Below are positions 12,841-23,112 of a stretch of DNA of 64,000 nt, one piece after another; position 1 is the first letter of the stretch; each line of letters opens with the position of its first letter. The notes under the pieces were generated by a model, which was given only the letters and a program-made list of their open reading frames with translations, had not been told where the DNA came from and made no database searches. The DNA lies in NCBI GenBank assembly GCA_011033025.1, contig WFMF01000438.1, forward strand, positions 89,258-153,257, written 5' to 3'. Made by a program: the position numbers and the translations under genes. The stretch is from Beroe forskalii (taxonomy: Eukaryota > Ctenophora > Nuda > Beroida > Beroidae).

Positions 12841-13364
12841 TGCAGGCTAATGTTTAACCACCTATTAAAATATTCATGGGGATCCCTGGCAGATAAAGAA
12901 GAGAAAGGTAGACGAGGGTTAATGAGCCTAGCTGGTAATACGATGAATAACCACCAGCCCTATACGACTCTCTGGGGGCGGCTATATTAGCACCCCAGGG
13001 TAGAAAGAGAGTAATGCAGGCCGGTTAGAATGATGGCATTATCAGGGTTTATCGTGGGCACTTGATTGCCAATAAAATCGCTGATATTGGTCACACTTTG
13101 AAGAGAGGTGTGTGTAATCGCTCTCTAAGCGGACATATCATCATCATAAGCATTGTATTCGCCCCCACAATACCATGATCACGTGACTTTAACACTAGGT
13201 CACGTGACTTTGAAACTTTTGTGACTTTAACAAGGGGGTTTTGAATAAAAACTAGTCTCCCCTAGACCTTCTCTTCTAATTCCACCCCCTTAAATTCCAT
13301 CATGGGCCCTTTGAGGTTGAGGGGGGGGGCTAAAAAGGAAAAAATTAAAAAATTCGTTTTTTTG

Positions 13365-13999
13365 GTGAGGGTCAGCCAGATACTGCCGTAGATGGCTTTT
13401 GATGAGGTTCAGCCAAATACTGACGTAGATGGCTGTTAGCTGAGGTTCAGCCAGATACTGATGTAGATGGCTTTTGCTGAGGTTCAGCCAGATACTGACG
13501 AAGATGGCTTTTTGCTGAGGTTCAGCCACATACTGACGTAGATGGCTTTTTGCTGAGGTTCAGCCAGATACTGAAGTAGATGGATGTTTGCTGGGTTCAG
13601 CCAGATACTGAAGCCGATGGTCACTTACTGAGGTTCAGCAATACTGACGTAGATGGCTGTTTGCTGAGGTTCAGCCAAATACTGACGTAGATTGCTTTTT
13701 GCTGAGGTTCAGCCAGATACTGAAGTAGATGGATGTTTGCTCGGGTTCAGCCAGATACTGAAATATTTGACTTTTTGGTGAGAGCAGCCAGATACTGACA
13801 TAGATGGCTGTTTGCTTGTTTGCTAAGGACAAGGTTCAGGCAAATACTGACTTCGATGGCTATTTGCTAAGGTTCAGCCAGATACTGAAGTAAATGGCTG
13901 TTTGCTGAGTTTCAGCCAAATACTGACGTAGATGGCTGTTTGCTGAGGTTCATCCAGATACTGACGTAGATGGCTTACTGAGGTTCAGCCAGATAGTGA
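13365..13999. repeat. Minisatellite, 38-bp unit, about 16 copies
   Basis: Tandem units close to GAGGTTCAGCCAGATACTGA followed by CGTAGATGGCTTTTTGCT. Units vary by substitutions and small deletions, with one longer interruption near 13815-13835. The minus-strand 79-residue ORF over the left part (13290-13529) repeats with the unit and is not a convincing gene. Confidence 0.9.
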
Positions 14000-14373
14000 C
14001 TTTCTTTCACCTCTACTGAACTCTTTCTTTTTCTACCCCTTCCCTCTAAACTGTGTTGCTCAGGAATCCGGAGTCCTGGGTGGCCCAGCCTTGCAGTTTT
14101 AAGCTGTGAGGGGTACGTGGGCCGAAACCCCTCCGTTTCCCTTTGTCACCTGCTGATGGGACACCTACATCGCAGATGGCAGGGAGACCTTACAACTGTA
14201 GGGTAACCGCTGATGATTCACAGTTTAGTCTCATCCGCTTCTCATGTCAATCCTTGAATTAGAAAATCGATATGCAGTATTTTGTTATGTTTGTAGTATA
14301 CCCATACACCTCTATAGATAAGACATTGGATTAGATGGCTATTTGCTCGGGTTCAAAAACTGTTCCCAGCTTA

Positions 14374-14399
14374 CCATTGTTGCATTAATGCAACAATGG
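14374..14399. repeat. Perfect 26-bp palindrome
   Basis: CCATTGTTGCATT is followed immediately by its reverse complement, with no spacer. Nearby words TTGCAAAATGCAAC (about 14644) and TTTTTGCAACA (about 14673) give a local cluster of inverted TTGCAAC words. Function unknown. Confidence 0.75.
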
Positions 14400-15467
14400 A
14401 CCTTGAAAATAAAATTTCAATGTTAGAAATATAGTTGAATACGGTCCATATGCTTGATACATTGTTGAAAGGGAAGTTTTTATGGTAAACATGAATTTAT
14501 GATGAGTGTGCCAGTGTTGCGAAAGGTAACATTGATTTAAATTGGATACTGTTGAACAAGATAACTTGAGATAGCATCATTTTCAATCAGTTTGACAGGA
14601 TAAAACCCAAAAGAAAACACATTAAAACAGGAAATTCTTCCGGTTGCAAAATGCAACATGCCAGTGTTGCGTTTTTGCAACAGCTTGTTTTACTATGTTC
14701 CCGAAGGAGTACGTGAATGGGACTTTTACCAATCTTAATTGTGTGGCCCAAGGACAAAAATATGTAAAATTCATCAAAAAATACCAAAAACCTGAATTCT
14801 GGGCACTAATGGGTTAAATCTCTATCTTGAATATTTTAAAAACTCAATAAAATATAAATGAGATGAAAATCCTCACAACATCTATGAAATAAAAAAACTG
14901 TTGCAATTTTGTCCCCAAACATTCCTCTAACCAGGGGCGTTGCAAGGAGCTACAGTTCCCCTAACCAGGGGCGTCGCGAGACGACACCCCTATTTCTCAC
15001 TAAGCTTTTTTGCGTACGTGCGTGGCGTTACGCCGCGCCGCAACTTGACAAGAAAGATGGGAAAACTAGATTTTGGGAAAATCCGCGTATTCATTGAAAA
15101 TTCTTATTGTACTTGTGCAGACATTGAAATGTCGATTCTGATTGATACAGATTATTTACAAATTGAAAACTACACTCTGCATTCCCAAAGTAATGAAAAT
15201 GAAATACAAATACAATTACAAGTAATCAAATACAAATACAGTTACACTTACTGCTTACAGCACTTGCTCAGGATATATATATATCGATAAAAAGCTTCAT
15301 GATTTTGAGACACTGATAGCATTCTAATTTGAAGGTTTTTAGCTGTCTCATATACTCACAAGTCACAAGATGCTCGAGTAGGCTCTGAGATTCAAAATAA
15401 ATGAAATACAGAAAACAACGCCCGTATGGAGGTATTTCAAATTACCCAGGGACTGATAAGCTATTAA

Positions 15468-16075
15468 AGGACGAGTAAAGCGAAGAAATTTTGTTCAAAT
15501 ATCGTTCTGAGACGTTGTACACAGAATCTAGGGCAATTCTCTAATCTAATCGTTAAAAAACGAAGATTCTACCACACCTACAAGACGAGATATTCCCTTC
15601 CATATATTTATCATACATAACATGCAGTTGATGTCGGAATTTGGTCCCCTTCCTATCCACGCGACCTTGCATGTTATGTATTTTGCATGTTATTAATCTT
15701 GCGTTTTGGTATAATTATCCATCCCATATGAGTGGTTAAACACTGTTTGCTTCGTCTAGTGGAATTCTCAATTCTATGAGTCAATAATAAAAACCAACAA
15801 ATCCATCTAATTAGTAATCGAGGCGTGAAAAAATCAATCAAAACCGTCAAAAACAGTGGAATATATACTGTGTTTACATAGTGAACTCAGGGTGTAATTT
15901 GATACTGGGGACCATACTGCATCATATTTTGCGCCTAGAATTGCTCTTTGATTTAGCTATAGCGTGCGGTAGGAAGTGAATAGAAACATCGGACTTTGAC
16001 TAAAGTGCTTTTAATTATGATACCTATCATAATATGAAATATTTTGTATACCTTAAATTTCGCTTTACTCGTCCT
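15468..16075. mobile_element. 608-bp TIR element with TTAA target site (Kolobok/T2-like MITE)
   Basis: The left end reads TTAA then AGGACGAGTAAAGCGAA; the right end is its inverse followed by TTAA (15464-15467 and 16076-16079). The inverted ends match over about 17 bp. There is no transposase ORF, so this is a non-autonomous element. TTAA duplications occur in piggyBac and Kolobok families, and the TTAAAGG start resembles the T2-MITE/Kolobok group; the family is inferred from the ends only. Confidence 0.75.
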
Positions 16076-16079
16076 TTAA

Positions 16080-16520
16080 TAATAGGTTTTATTTTTAAAT
16101 ACAAGAGGCAACAACTATCAAAAAGTCATAAGAACACAGAACCTTTCCTCATTGCATATATGTCACATCATTCTTGATACTCCCAACCATGGCCCATCGA
16201 GCCTAATTTATTAGTAGGTAATGGTGATTCTTTGCTACAATTATGCTACACTAGCAAAACCCGTGGCCTCCGGCCACCGTTCACCATTTTTCCCCTTCAG
16301 CAATTCGTACAGTACCATGTAGTTCTTATCAGTGATAACGTCATATTTTATTCGGGTGTGCCTACTCCTCTATGTGATGTCTAACGTCTAGTGGTGTCAA
16401 ACGTCACTGGTACTCTGGTATGAACATTCCGATCATCGCATGCTTGATTGGGTACTGAGTGGTGTCAGAAAAGTCTGTGGCTATATATAAGCCACCGGAC
16501 AGACAGAAATTATAAACCGG
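16080..16520. other. Intergenic DNA
   Basis: No gene seen. GCCACCGGACAGACAG and CCGGACAGACAG repeat just before the TA microsatellite, and a TATATAAG word lies near 16482. Confidence 0.4.
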
Positions 16521-16526
16521 ACAGAC

Positions 16527-16529
<3 letters not shown>

Positions 16530-16564
<35 letters not shown>
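16530..16564. repeat. TA microsatellite
   Basis: An uninterrupted TA run that directly abuts the 5'-truncated ORF fragment of the array at 16565. Confidence 0.85.
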
Positions 16565-16568
<4 letters not shown>

Positions 16569-16720
16569 GGGAAGCATTTCTCATCCGCAAGAGGGACGAG
16601 GACGTGACGAGCAAGGGGATTACTTGTCAAGAACCCCGCCCACGCCTACCTGTAAAATGGAGAGAATGTAACCCTGTAAACGCGAATAATAGCGAAAATT
16701 GGCACCAGAAAACGAACTAA
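16565..16720 (+). pseudogene. 5'-truncated fragment of the single-ORF retroelement
   Basis: Carries only the last about 50 codons of the 352-residue ORF found complete at 26012-27070, from the residues REAFLIRKRDEDV to the stop. The junction with the upstream TA run is abrupt. The next unit (long direct repeat 1) follows, so this is the left edge of the tandem array. Confidence 0.8.
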
Positions 16721-16882
16721 TTACGTGATTTTGGTAGTTAATTTAACATAGACCGCGTAATTAAAATTATTGACAGATGAATAAAATATGCGTCTGATAC
16801 GTACAATAGAATCTGGCGACCGATTAACACTTAAACTGACACTGCCGCGTATTAAAGTATTAAATTATCTTACTGGCAGACC

Positions 16883-17440
16883 GAGAATTTTATTTTAGAA
16901 GAAATCCCGATTCATATTTTCACATTTTAATGGGGTGAATGAAGAGATTTCTAAGATAGTCGGTTTTTTCGTAATGATACGGATTTAATTTAATTCGTTT
17001 CGAACATGGCAAATAGGCTCATTTATCTTTAGCCAGCGTTATTAATACGTACTAAAATCATAGTACGAATTTGCTAATTAGTGAATGGACAATTTTCATT
17101 ATGGCAGTTTTTGACTTTATAAAGGAGCATGATTGAAGATCACGTGAAATTAGTTTTTGATATCAGCAACTTGTTACGTTGAGTGTTTGATAAGCCCCTG
17201 AACTTATGAAAAGACGGGCGAAAGATTTTACTTTACCAGCTCAACCAGTCGTTTTACTTCAACTTTAATTTCACGTTTTGAATCATTGAAACTTGACGCT
17301 TGAACCACGCTAAAAGACGACAAAGCCAAAGATGACGTCATGCACCATAATTCCGACAAAGTCTCTGTGAATTGATGATAGTGGATTTATGACACACCTA
17401 GAGCAATAATCGCATTGTTTTAGACCTAACCTATATATTA
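16883..17440 (+). repeat. Long direct repeat 1 (LTR-like)
   Basis: About 558 bp from GAGAATTTTATTTTAG to CCTAACCTATATATTA; the same block recurs at 18776, 21699 and, inverted, at both ends of the 25.3-27.8 kb element. It contains a TATA-like TTTATAAAGG near 17118, a TCACGTGA E-box near 17140 and a TGACGTCA near 17334, consistent with a promoter-bearing LTR. Ends lack a clear TG...CA. A Penelope-type pLTR is an alternative. Confidence 0.7.
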
Positions 17441-17576
17441 CCCCACGGTGTGCCAGTCGACTCAGCGAGAAGACAAACGGTGTACGTAACACTACGCCAC
17501 TCATTAACCATTATACCACCAAGGGAGACCGTCGTATTTCCGCTGCTCAACACGAGACCTGTGTTTCAGAATTGTC

Positions 17577-18612
17577 TTGGACAAAGAAAGAACTATGAAG
17601 ACAAGAAAAGAAAACAAGGCAGAGGAAGTTAGCAGAAGCTCTTTGTCCGAACTCCAGAACTTGGCATTCAGGAACAAGGAGACTATTGTTGATCTAGCTA
17701 CTCATCTCAGTAAAATAAACTCAAGATTAGAAGCTCTCGAGTTAAAGATTGGAGAACAAAGCCGTGAAAAACAATGTGTTGATGAGGGAGCTTCAATCCA
17801 ATGCTACTGCCTTGAACAGAGGATTGATAAGATTGGGTCACTGATGACGCAATTCATGACGTCACAAGAGAACCCAGCCCCACTCATGTCACGAGTCAAG
17901 CCCCCAAGGAAATATTGCCAGAGATAACACTCCAAGTGAGGGCGACCAGAGCGTCCTGACAAGACTACTGGCGCTGGAACAAAGATTCCAGAAAACAGAC
18001 GAGGCCACTCTACAGAAGCAGAACGAGGCATCCAGAATTAAGAGTGCTAGGAAGTTCAAGTCAGAGAACGCGATACTCTGGTCAGACACGATGAACGCTC
18101 GCAAGAAGAGTTACTGGAAATTCCTACAGAACTCACGCAAGTCCCAACTCTATGAAGCTTGGATGGAAGAGCATCCGGACTACCTCCCTTTCAAGTACAG
18201 GCCTAGAATTAACTCCAGTGACTGCAACACGGCAGTAGAACTGAAAATTAATCAGGCCTCAAGGAAGTACAAAGAGGATGTTACCCTAATGAAGCAGTAC
18301 ATGGAACACCATCAAGCCAGAACACGAGAAATGGACGAGATAATCAAGCAGCGAGCTGAAGATTTGGATCTTAACGAAGATGTTACAGACGACATCATGT
18401 CGATGTGGACAGAGGAAGCTACAAATAATCAGTCCATATCCGAACAACTTTGGAAAAAACGGGAAGCATTTCTCATCCGCAAGAGGGACGAGGACGTGAC
18501 GAGCAAGGGGATTACTTGTCAAGAACCCCGCCCACGCCTACCTGTAAAATGGAGAGAATGTAACCCTGTAAACGCGAATAATAGCGAAAATTGGCACCAG
18601 AAAACAAACTAA
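17577..18612 (+). pseudogene. Array copy 1 of the single ORF, frameshifted
   Basis: Begins with the conserved MDKERTMKTRKENKAEE start (upstream in-frame sequence is repeat leader) and runs to a stop shared with all copies. A 2-bp loss near 17886 relative to copy 2 shifts the frame, splitting it into pieces of about 116 and 173 residues. The encoded family has an N-terminal Glu/Lys-rich coiled coil, a central Arg/Lys-Trp-Lys-Phe-Leu-Gln region, a second helical region and a basic C-terminus. I do not recognise a named domain. Confidence 0.75.
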
Positions 18613-18775
18613 TTACGTGATTTTGGTAGTTAATTTAACATAGACCGCGTAATTAAAAATCATTGGCGGATGAATAAAATATGCGTCTGATACGTACAAT
18701 AGAATCTGACGACCGATTAATACTTAAACTGACACTGCCGCGTATTAAAGTATTAAATTATCTTACTGGCAGACC

Positions 18776-19334
18776 GAGAATTTTATTTTAGAAGAAATCC
18801 CGATTCATATTTTCACATTTTAATGGGGTGAATGAAGAGATTTCTAAGATAGTCGGTTTTTTCGTAATGATACGGATTTAATTTAATTCGTTTCGAACAT
18901 GGCAAATAGGCTCATTTATCTTTAGCCAGCGTTATTAATACGTACTAAAATCATAGTACGAATTTGCTAATTAGTGAATGGACAATTTTCATTATGGCAG
19001 TTTTTTGACTTTATAAAGGAGCATGATTGAAGATCACGTGAAATTAGTTTTTGATATCAGCAACTTGTTACGTTGAGTGTTTGATAAGCCCCTGAACTTA
19101 TGAAAAGACGGGCGAAAGATTTTACTTTACCAGCTCAACCAGTCGTTTTACTTCAACTTTAATTTCACGTTTTGAATCATTGAAACTTGACGCTTGAACC
19201 ACGCTAAAAGACGACAAAGCCAAAGATGACGTCATGCACCATAATTCCGACAAAGTCTCTGTGAATTGATGATAGTGGATTTATGACACACCTAGAGCAA
19301 TAATCGCATTGTTTTAGACCTAACCTATATATTA
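18776..19334 (+). repeat. Long direct repeat 2 (LTR-like)
   Basis: Nearly identical to 16883-17440, and shared between two flanking ORF copies. An LTR-ORF-LTR-ORF-LTR order is what recombination between LTRs of an LTR element, or tandem PLE integration, would give. Confidence 0.7.
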
Positions 19335-19470
19335 CCCCACGGTGTGCCAGTCGACTCAGCGAGAAGACAAACGGTGTACGTAACACTACGCCACTCATTA
19401 ACCATTATACCACCAAGGGAGACCGTCGTATTTCCGCTGCTCAACACGAGACCTGTGTTTCAGAATTGTC

Positions 19471-20151
19471 TTGGACAAAGAAAGAACTATGAAGACAAGA
19501 AAAGAAAACAAGGCAGAGGAAGTTAGCAGAAGCTCTTTGTCCGAACTCCAGAACTTGGCATTCAGGAACAAGGAGACTATTGTTGATCTAGCTACTCATC
19601 TCAGTAAAATAAACTCAAGATTAGAAGCTCTCGAGTTAAAGATTGGAGAACAAAGCCGTGAAAAACAATGTGTTGATGAGGGAGCTTCAATCCAATGCTA
19701 CTGCCTTGAACAGAGGATTGATAAGATTGGGTCACTGATGACGCAATTCATGACGTCACAAGAGAACTCAGCCCCGCTCACATGTCACGAGTCAAGCCCC
19801 CAAGGAAATATTGCCAGAGATAACACTCCAAGTGAGGGCGACCAGAGCGTCCTGACAAGACTACTGGCGCTGGAACAAAGATTCCAGAAAACAGACGAGG
19901 CCACTCTACAGAAGCAGAGCGAGGCATCCAGAATTAAGAGTGCCAGGAAGTTCAAGTCAGAGAACGCAATACTCTGGTCAGACACGATGAACGCTCGCAA
20001 GAAGAGTTACTGGAAATTCCTACAGAACTCACGCAAGTCCCAACTCTATGAAGCTTGGATGGAAGAGCATCCGGACTACCTCCCTTTCAAGTACAGGCCT
20101 AGAATTAACTCCAGTGACTGCAACACGGCAGTAGAACTGAAAATTAATCAG
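19471..20151 (+). pseudogene. Array copy 2 of the single ORF, 5' part (split by a TIR element)
   Basis: Continues the family ORF in frame for 227 codons until an inserted TIR element begins at 20152; the remaining part resumes at 21179. Across the insertion the two parts stay in one frame, so the coding sequence looks otherwise intact (about 345 residues). The track-like extension into the insertion (residues after KINQ) is not part of the family. Confidence 0.8.
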
Positions 20152-21175
20152 GGTGTCTTTCATGAACGCAAATACTTGCACTTAACAAAAACTTAAGTAG
20201 AAATTTAAGTACGATTTTCCAATTGTCTTTCATGAAACTGAAGTTAAGTGCAACTTTTCACTTAACTTTTTGTATTTAAGTGCGACATGAAATATTTAAG
20301 TGCAACTTCTCCTCTTGCACTTAACCTGCACTCAACTCTGCGTGACACTCCATATATGGTGCGTTATGCTCGCGTGATGTAATGGACACCGCACTTAACT
20401 CCAGAAAAATACTTAAGCCGTACTTAACTTGTGGAGATTTAAGTAAAAAGTTAAGAGCGGTCTATACCGCTCTTAAACCGTACTTAACTTGCACTTAGGG
20501 AATCTGTGGATAAGACCCACCATATAACTGCCAATTGTGACCAGTTTTAAAATGCCATTTTGATATGACAATATCATTATTATCAATGAAGATGGAAGGC
20601 CACATGACACTTTCAATATCCATTCAGTAATTAACGTCTATTTCATCCGCATGGTATTATATGGTGAATGCTTCAAGTCATGAATGAGTCAATGACGCTA
20701 TTTCTGGCCAGCTGTCCCAGTTTCAGGGCTTCTTTGTCACACGTATTTTCCTGATGTATGCGTGTGATGGGAACTTCATTTTCTTTCCTCTCCTTCACAT
20801 CATCATCCACACTGCAATCAAGGTTCCGATCCCTACAGTATGTTTGGATAAGGAACGGCTACAGCAAGTAAACAATAATATCTCGATGAAAAGGTTAGAA
20901 TTACGCATCATGTTTCCCGTTGAGATGTACATCCTATTTCCAATACTCCGCTTCTCTGATTAGCTAGTGTTTCGGTCACATGACCTGCGTTACCTTGATC
21001 ACGTGTAAGTTAAGTGCGGATGGTTGAAGGCGTTCATGAAAGACAACTCTGTGCTTAAGTACGAGTCACCCCGGTAGGTTCTTGTTTCATGAAAGACAAA
21101 ATTTCTCGCACTTAAGCTAAGTGCGTACTTAACTTTTGAACACAAAAGTTAAGTAAAAGTTTCATGAAAGACACC
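20152..21175. mobile_element. 1,024-bp TIR element with CTTAA-rich subterminal repeats
   Basis: Ends are GGTGTCTTTCATGAA and its exact inverse; CAG is duplicated at 20149-20151 and 21176-21178, and the empty site is visible in the intact copies. Both subterminal zones are packed with ACTTAA and TTAAGT words (for example CACTTAACTTTT and AAGTTAAGTGCAAC), likely transposase-binding repeats. No transposase ORF is visible. A 3-bp duplication fits PIF/Harbinger or CACTA-type elements, but CAG is not the usual Harbinger TWA target, so the family is open. Confidence 0.85.
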
Positions 21176-21178
21176 CAG

Positions 21179-21535
21179 GCCTCAAGGAAGTACAAAGAGG
21201 ATGTTACCCTAATGAAGCAGTACATGGAACACCATCAAGCCAGAACACGAGAAATGGACGAGATAATCAAGCAGCGAGCTGAAGATTTGGATCTTAACGA
21301 AGATGTTACGGACGAGATCATGTCGATGTGGACAGAGGAAGCTACACATAATCAGTCCATATCCGAACAACTTTGGAAAAAACGGGAAGCATTTCTCATC
21401 CGCAAGAGGGACGAGGACGTGACGAGCAAGGGGATTACTTGTCAAGAACCCCGCCCACGCCTACCTGTAAAATGGAGAGAATGTAACCCTGTAAACGCGA
21501 ATAATAGCGAAAATTGGCACCAGAAAACGAACTAA
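21179..21535 (+). pseudogene. Array copy 2 of the single ORF, 3' part
   Basis: Second part of the copy interrupted at 20152-21178, from ASRKYKEDV to the C-terminal ENWHQKTN and the stop. Helical, charged sequence without cysteines in a zinc-knuckle spacing. Confidence 0.8.
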
Positions 21536-21698
21536 TTACGTGATTTTGGTAGTTAATTTAACATAGACCGCGTAATTAAAAATTATTGACAGATGAATAA
21601 AATATGCGTCTGATACGTACAATAGAATCTGGCGACCGATTAACACTTAAACTGACACTGCCGCGTATTAAAGTATTAAATTATCTTACTGGCAGACC

Positions 21699-22258
21699 GA
21701 GAATTTTATTTTAGAAGAAATCCCGATTCATATTTTCACATTTTAATGGGGTGAATGAAGAGATTTCTAAGATAGTCGGTTTTTTCGTAATGATACGGAT
21801 TTAATTTAATTCGTTTCGAACATGGCAAATAGGCTCATTTATCTTTAGCCAGCGTTATTAATACGTACTAAAATCATAGTACGAATTTGCTAATTAGTGA
21901 ATGGACAATTTTCATTATGGCAGTTTTTTGACTTTATAAAGGAGCATGATTGAAGATCACGTGAAATTAGTTTTTGATATCAGCAACTTGTTACGTTGAG
22001 TGTTTGATAAGCCCCTGAACTTATGAAAAAGACGGGCGAAAGATTTTACTTTACCAGCTCAACCAGTCGTTTTACTTCAACTTTAATTTCACGTTTTGAA
22101 TCATTGAAACTTGACGCTTGAACCACGCTAAAAGACGACAAAGCCAAAGATGACGTCATGCACCATAATTCCGACAAAGTCTCTGTGAATTGATGATAGT
22201 GGATTTATGACACACCTAGAGCAATAATCGCATTGTTTTAGACCTAACCTATATATTA
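21699..22258 (+). repeat. Long direct repeat 3 (LTR-like)
   Basis: Third + strand copy of the 560-bp block, same ends as the others, preceding the third ORF copy. Confidence 0.7.
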
Positions 22259-22394
22259 CCCCACGGTGTGCCAGTCGACTCAGCGAGAAGACAAACGGTG
22301 TACGTAACACTACGCCACTCATTAACCATTATACCACCAAGGGAGACCGTCGTATTTCCGCTGCTCAACACGAGACCTGTGTTTCAGAATTGTC

Positions 22395-22916
22395 TTGGAC
22401 AAAGAAAGAACTATGAAGACAAGAAAAGAAAACAAGGCAGAGGAAGTTAGCAGAAGCTCTTTGTCCGAACTCCAGAACTTGGCATTCAGGAACAAGGAGA
22501 CTATTGTTGATCTAGCTACTCATCTCAGTAAAATAAACTCAAGATTAGAAGCTCTCGAGTTAAAGATTGGAGAACAAAGCCGTGAAAAACAATGTGTTGA
22601 TGAGGGAGCTTCAATCCAATGCTACTGCCTTGAACAGAGGATTGATAAGATTGGGTCACTGATGACGCAATTCATGACGTCACAAGAGAACCCAGCCCCA
22701 CTCACATGTCACGAGTCAAGCCCCCAAGGAAATATTGCCAGAGATAACACTCCAAGTGAGGGCGACCAGAGCGTCCTGACAAGACTACTGGCGCTGGAAC
22801 AAAGATTCCAGAAAACAGACGAGGCCACTCTACAGAAGCAGAGCGAGGCATCCAGAATTAAGAGTGCCAGGAAGTTCAAGTCAGAGAACGCAATACTCTG
22901 GTCAGACACGATGAAC
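22395..22916 (+). pseudogene. Array copy 3 of the single ORF, 3'-truncated
   Basis: Matches the family through about codon 174 (TMN) and then runs directly into a 12-bp minisatellite, which happens to stay open and adds a repeated Asp-Arg-Leu-Ile tetrapeptide. This is the right edge of the tandem array. Confidence 0.8.
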
Positions 22917-23010
22917 GTGATTGATCGATTGATTGATCGATTGATTGATCGATTGATTGATCGATTGATTGATCGATTGATTGATCGATTGATTGATCGA
23001 TTGATTGATC
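22917..23010. repeat. 12-bp minisatellite TTGATCGATTGA
   Basis: About 7.5 near-perfect units. It reads open on both strands (DRLI repeats on +, IDQS repeats on -), which explains two chance ORF extensions. Confidence 0.9.
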
Positions 23011-23112
23011 ATATACGTATTTAGCTAATTGCATCGATTGAGTGATCGAAATAAAACCGATGTTCTTTAGCCTGCAAAGGTTTGCTAAACGCGTATATCC
23101 CTGTGCTAGTGT

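Larger units (their letters stand above)
5554..13178. other. Long AT-rich intergenic region
   Basis: About 7.6 kb without a supportable gene. Contents include a CT-rich microsatellite (7560-7605), a TAGGTAGG repeat (near 9940-9970), GCGCGC tracts (near 7360 and 10857), GTTTGCT-containing repeats (11528-11760), a G-rich stretch (11880-12010) and ACACTCTC simple sequence (12640-12840). ORFs here are under about 105 residues and show no domain I recognise. Confidence 0.5.

Noticed and set aside
12600-12857. 85-residue Ser/Thr/His-rich ORF
   Set aside because: Produced by the CA/CT simple repeat; no motif or start context supports a gene.
14800-14817. GGGCACTAATGGGTTAA as the right end of a piggyBac-like element
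   Set aside because: It resembles such ends with TTAA, but I could not find a matching left end, so no element is called.
17310-17504. Minus-strand 64-residue ORF repeated in all long direct repeats
   Set aside because: It lies antisense across the LTR-like repeat and the ORF leader and recurs only because the repeat does; no sign of coding selection can be judged here.
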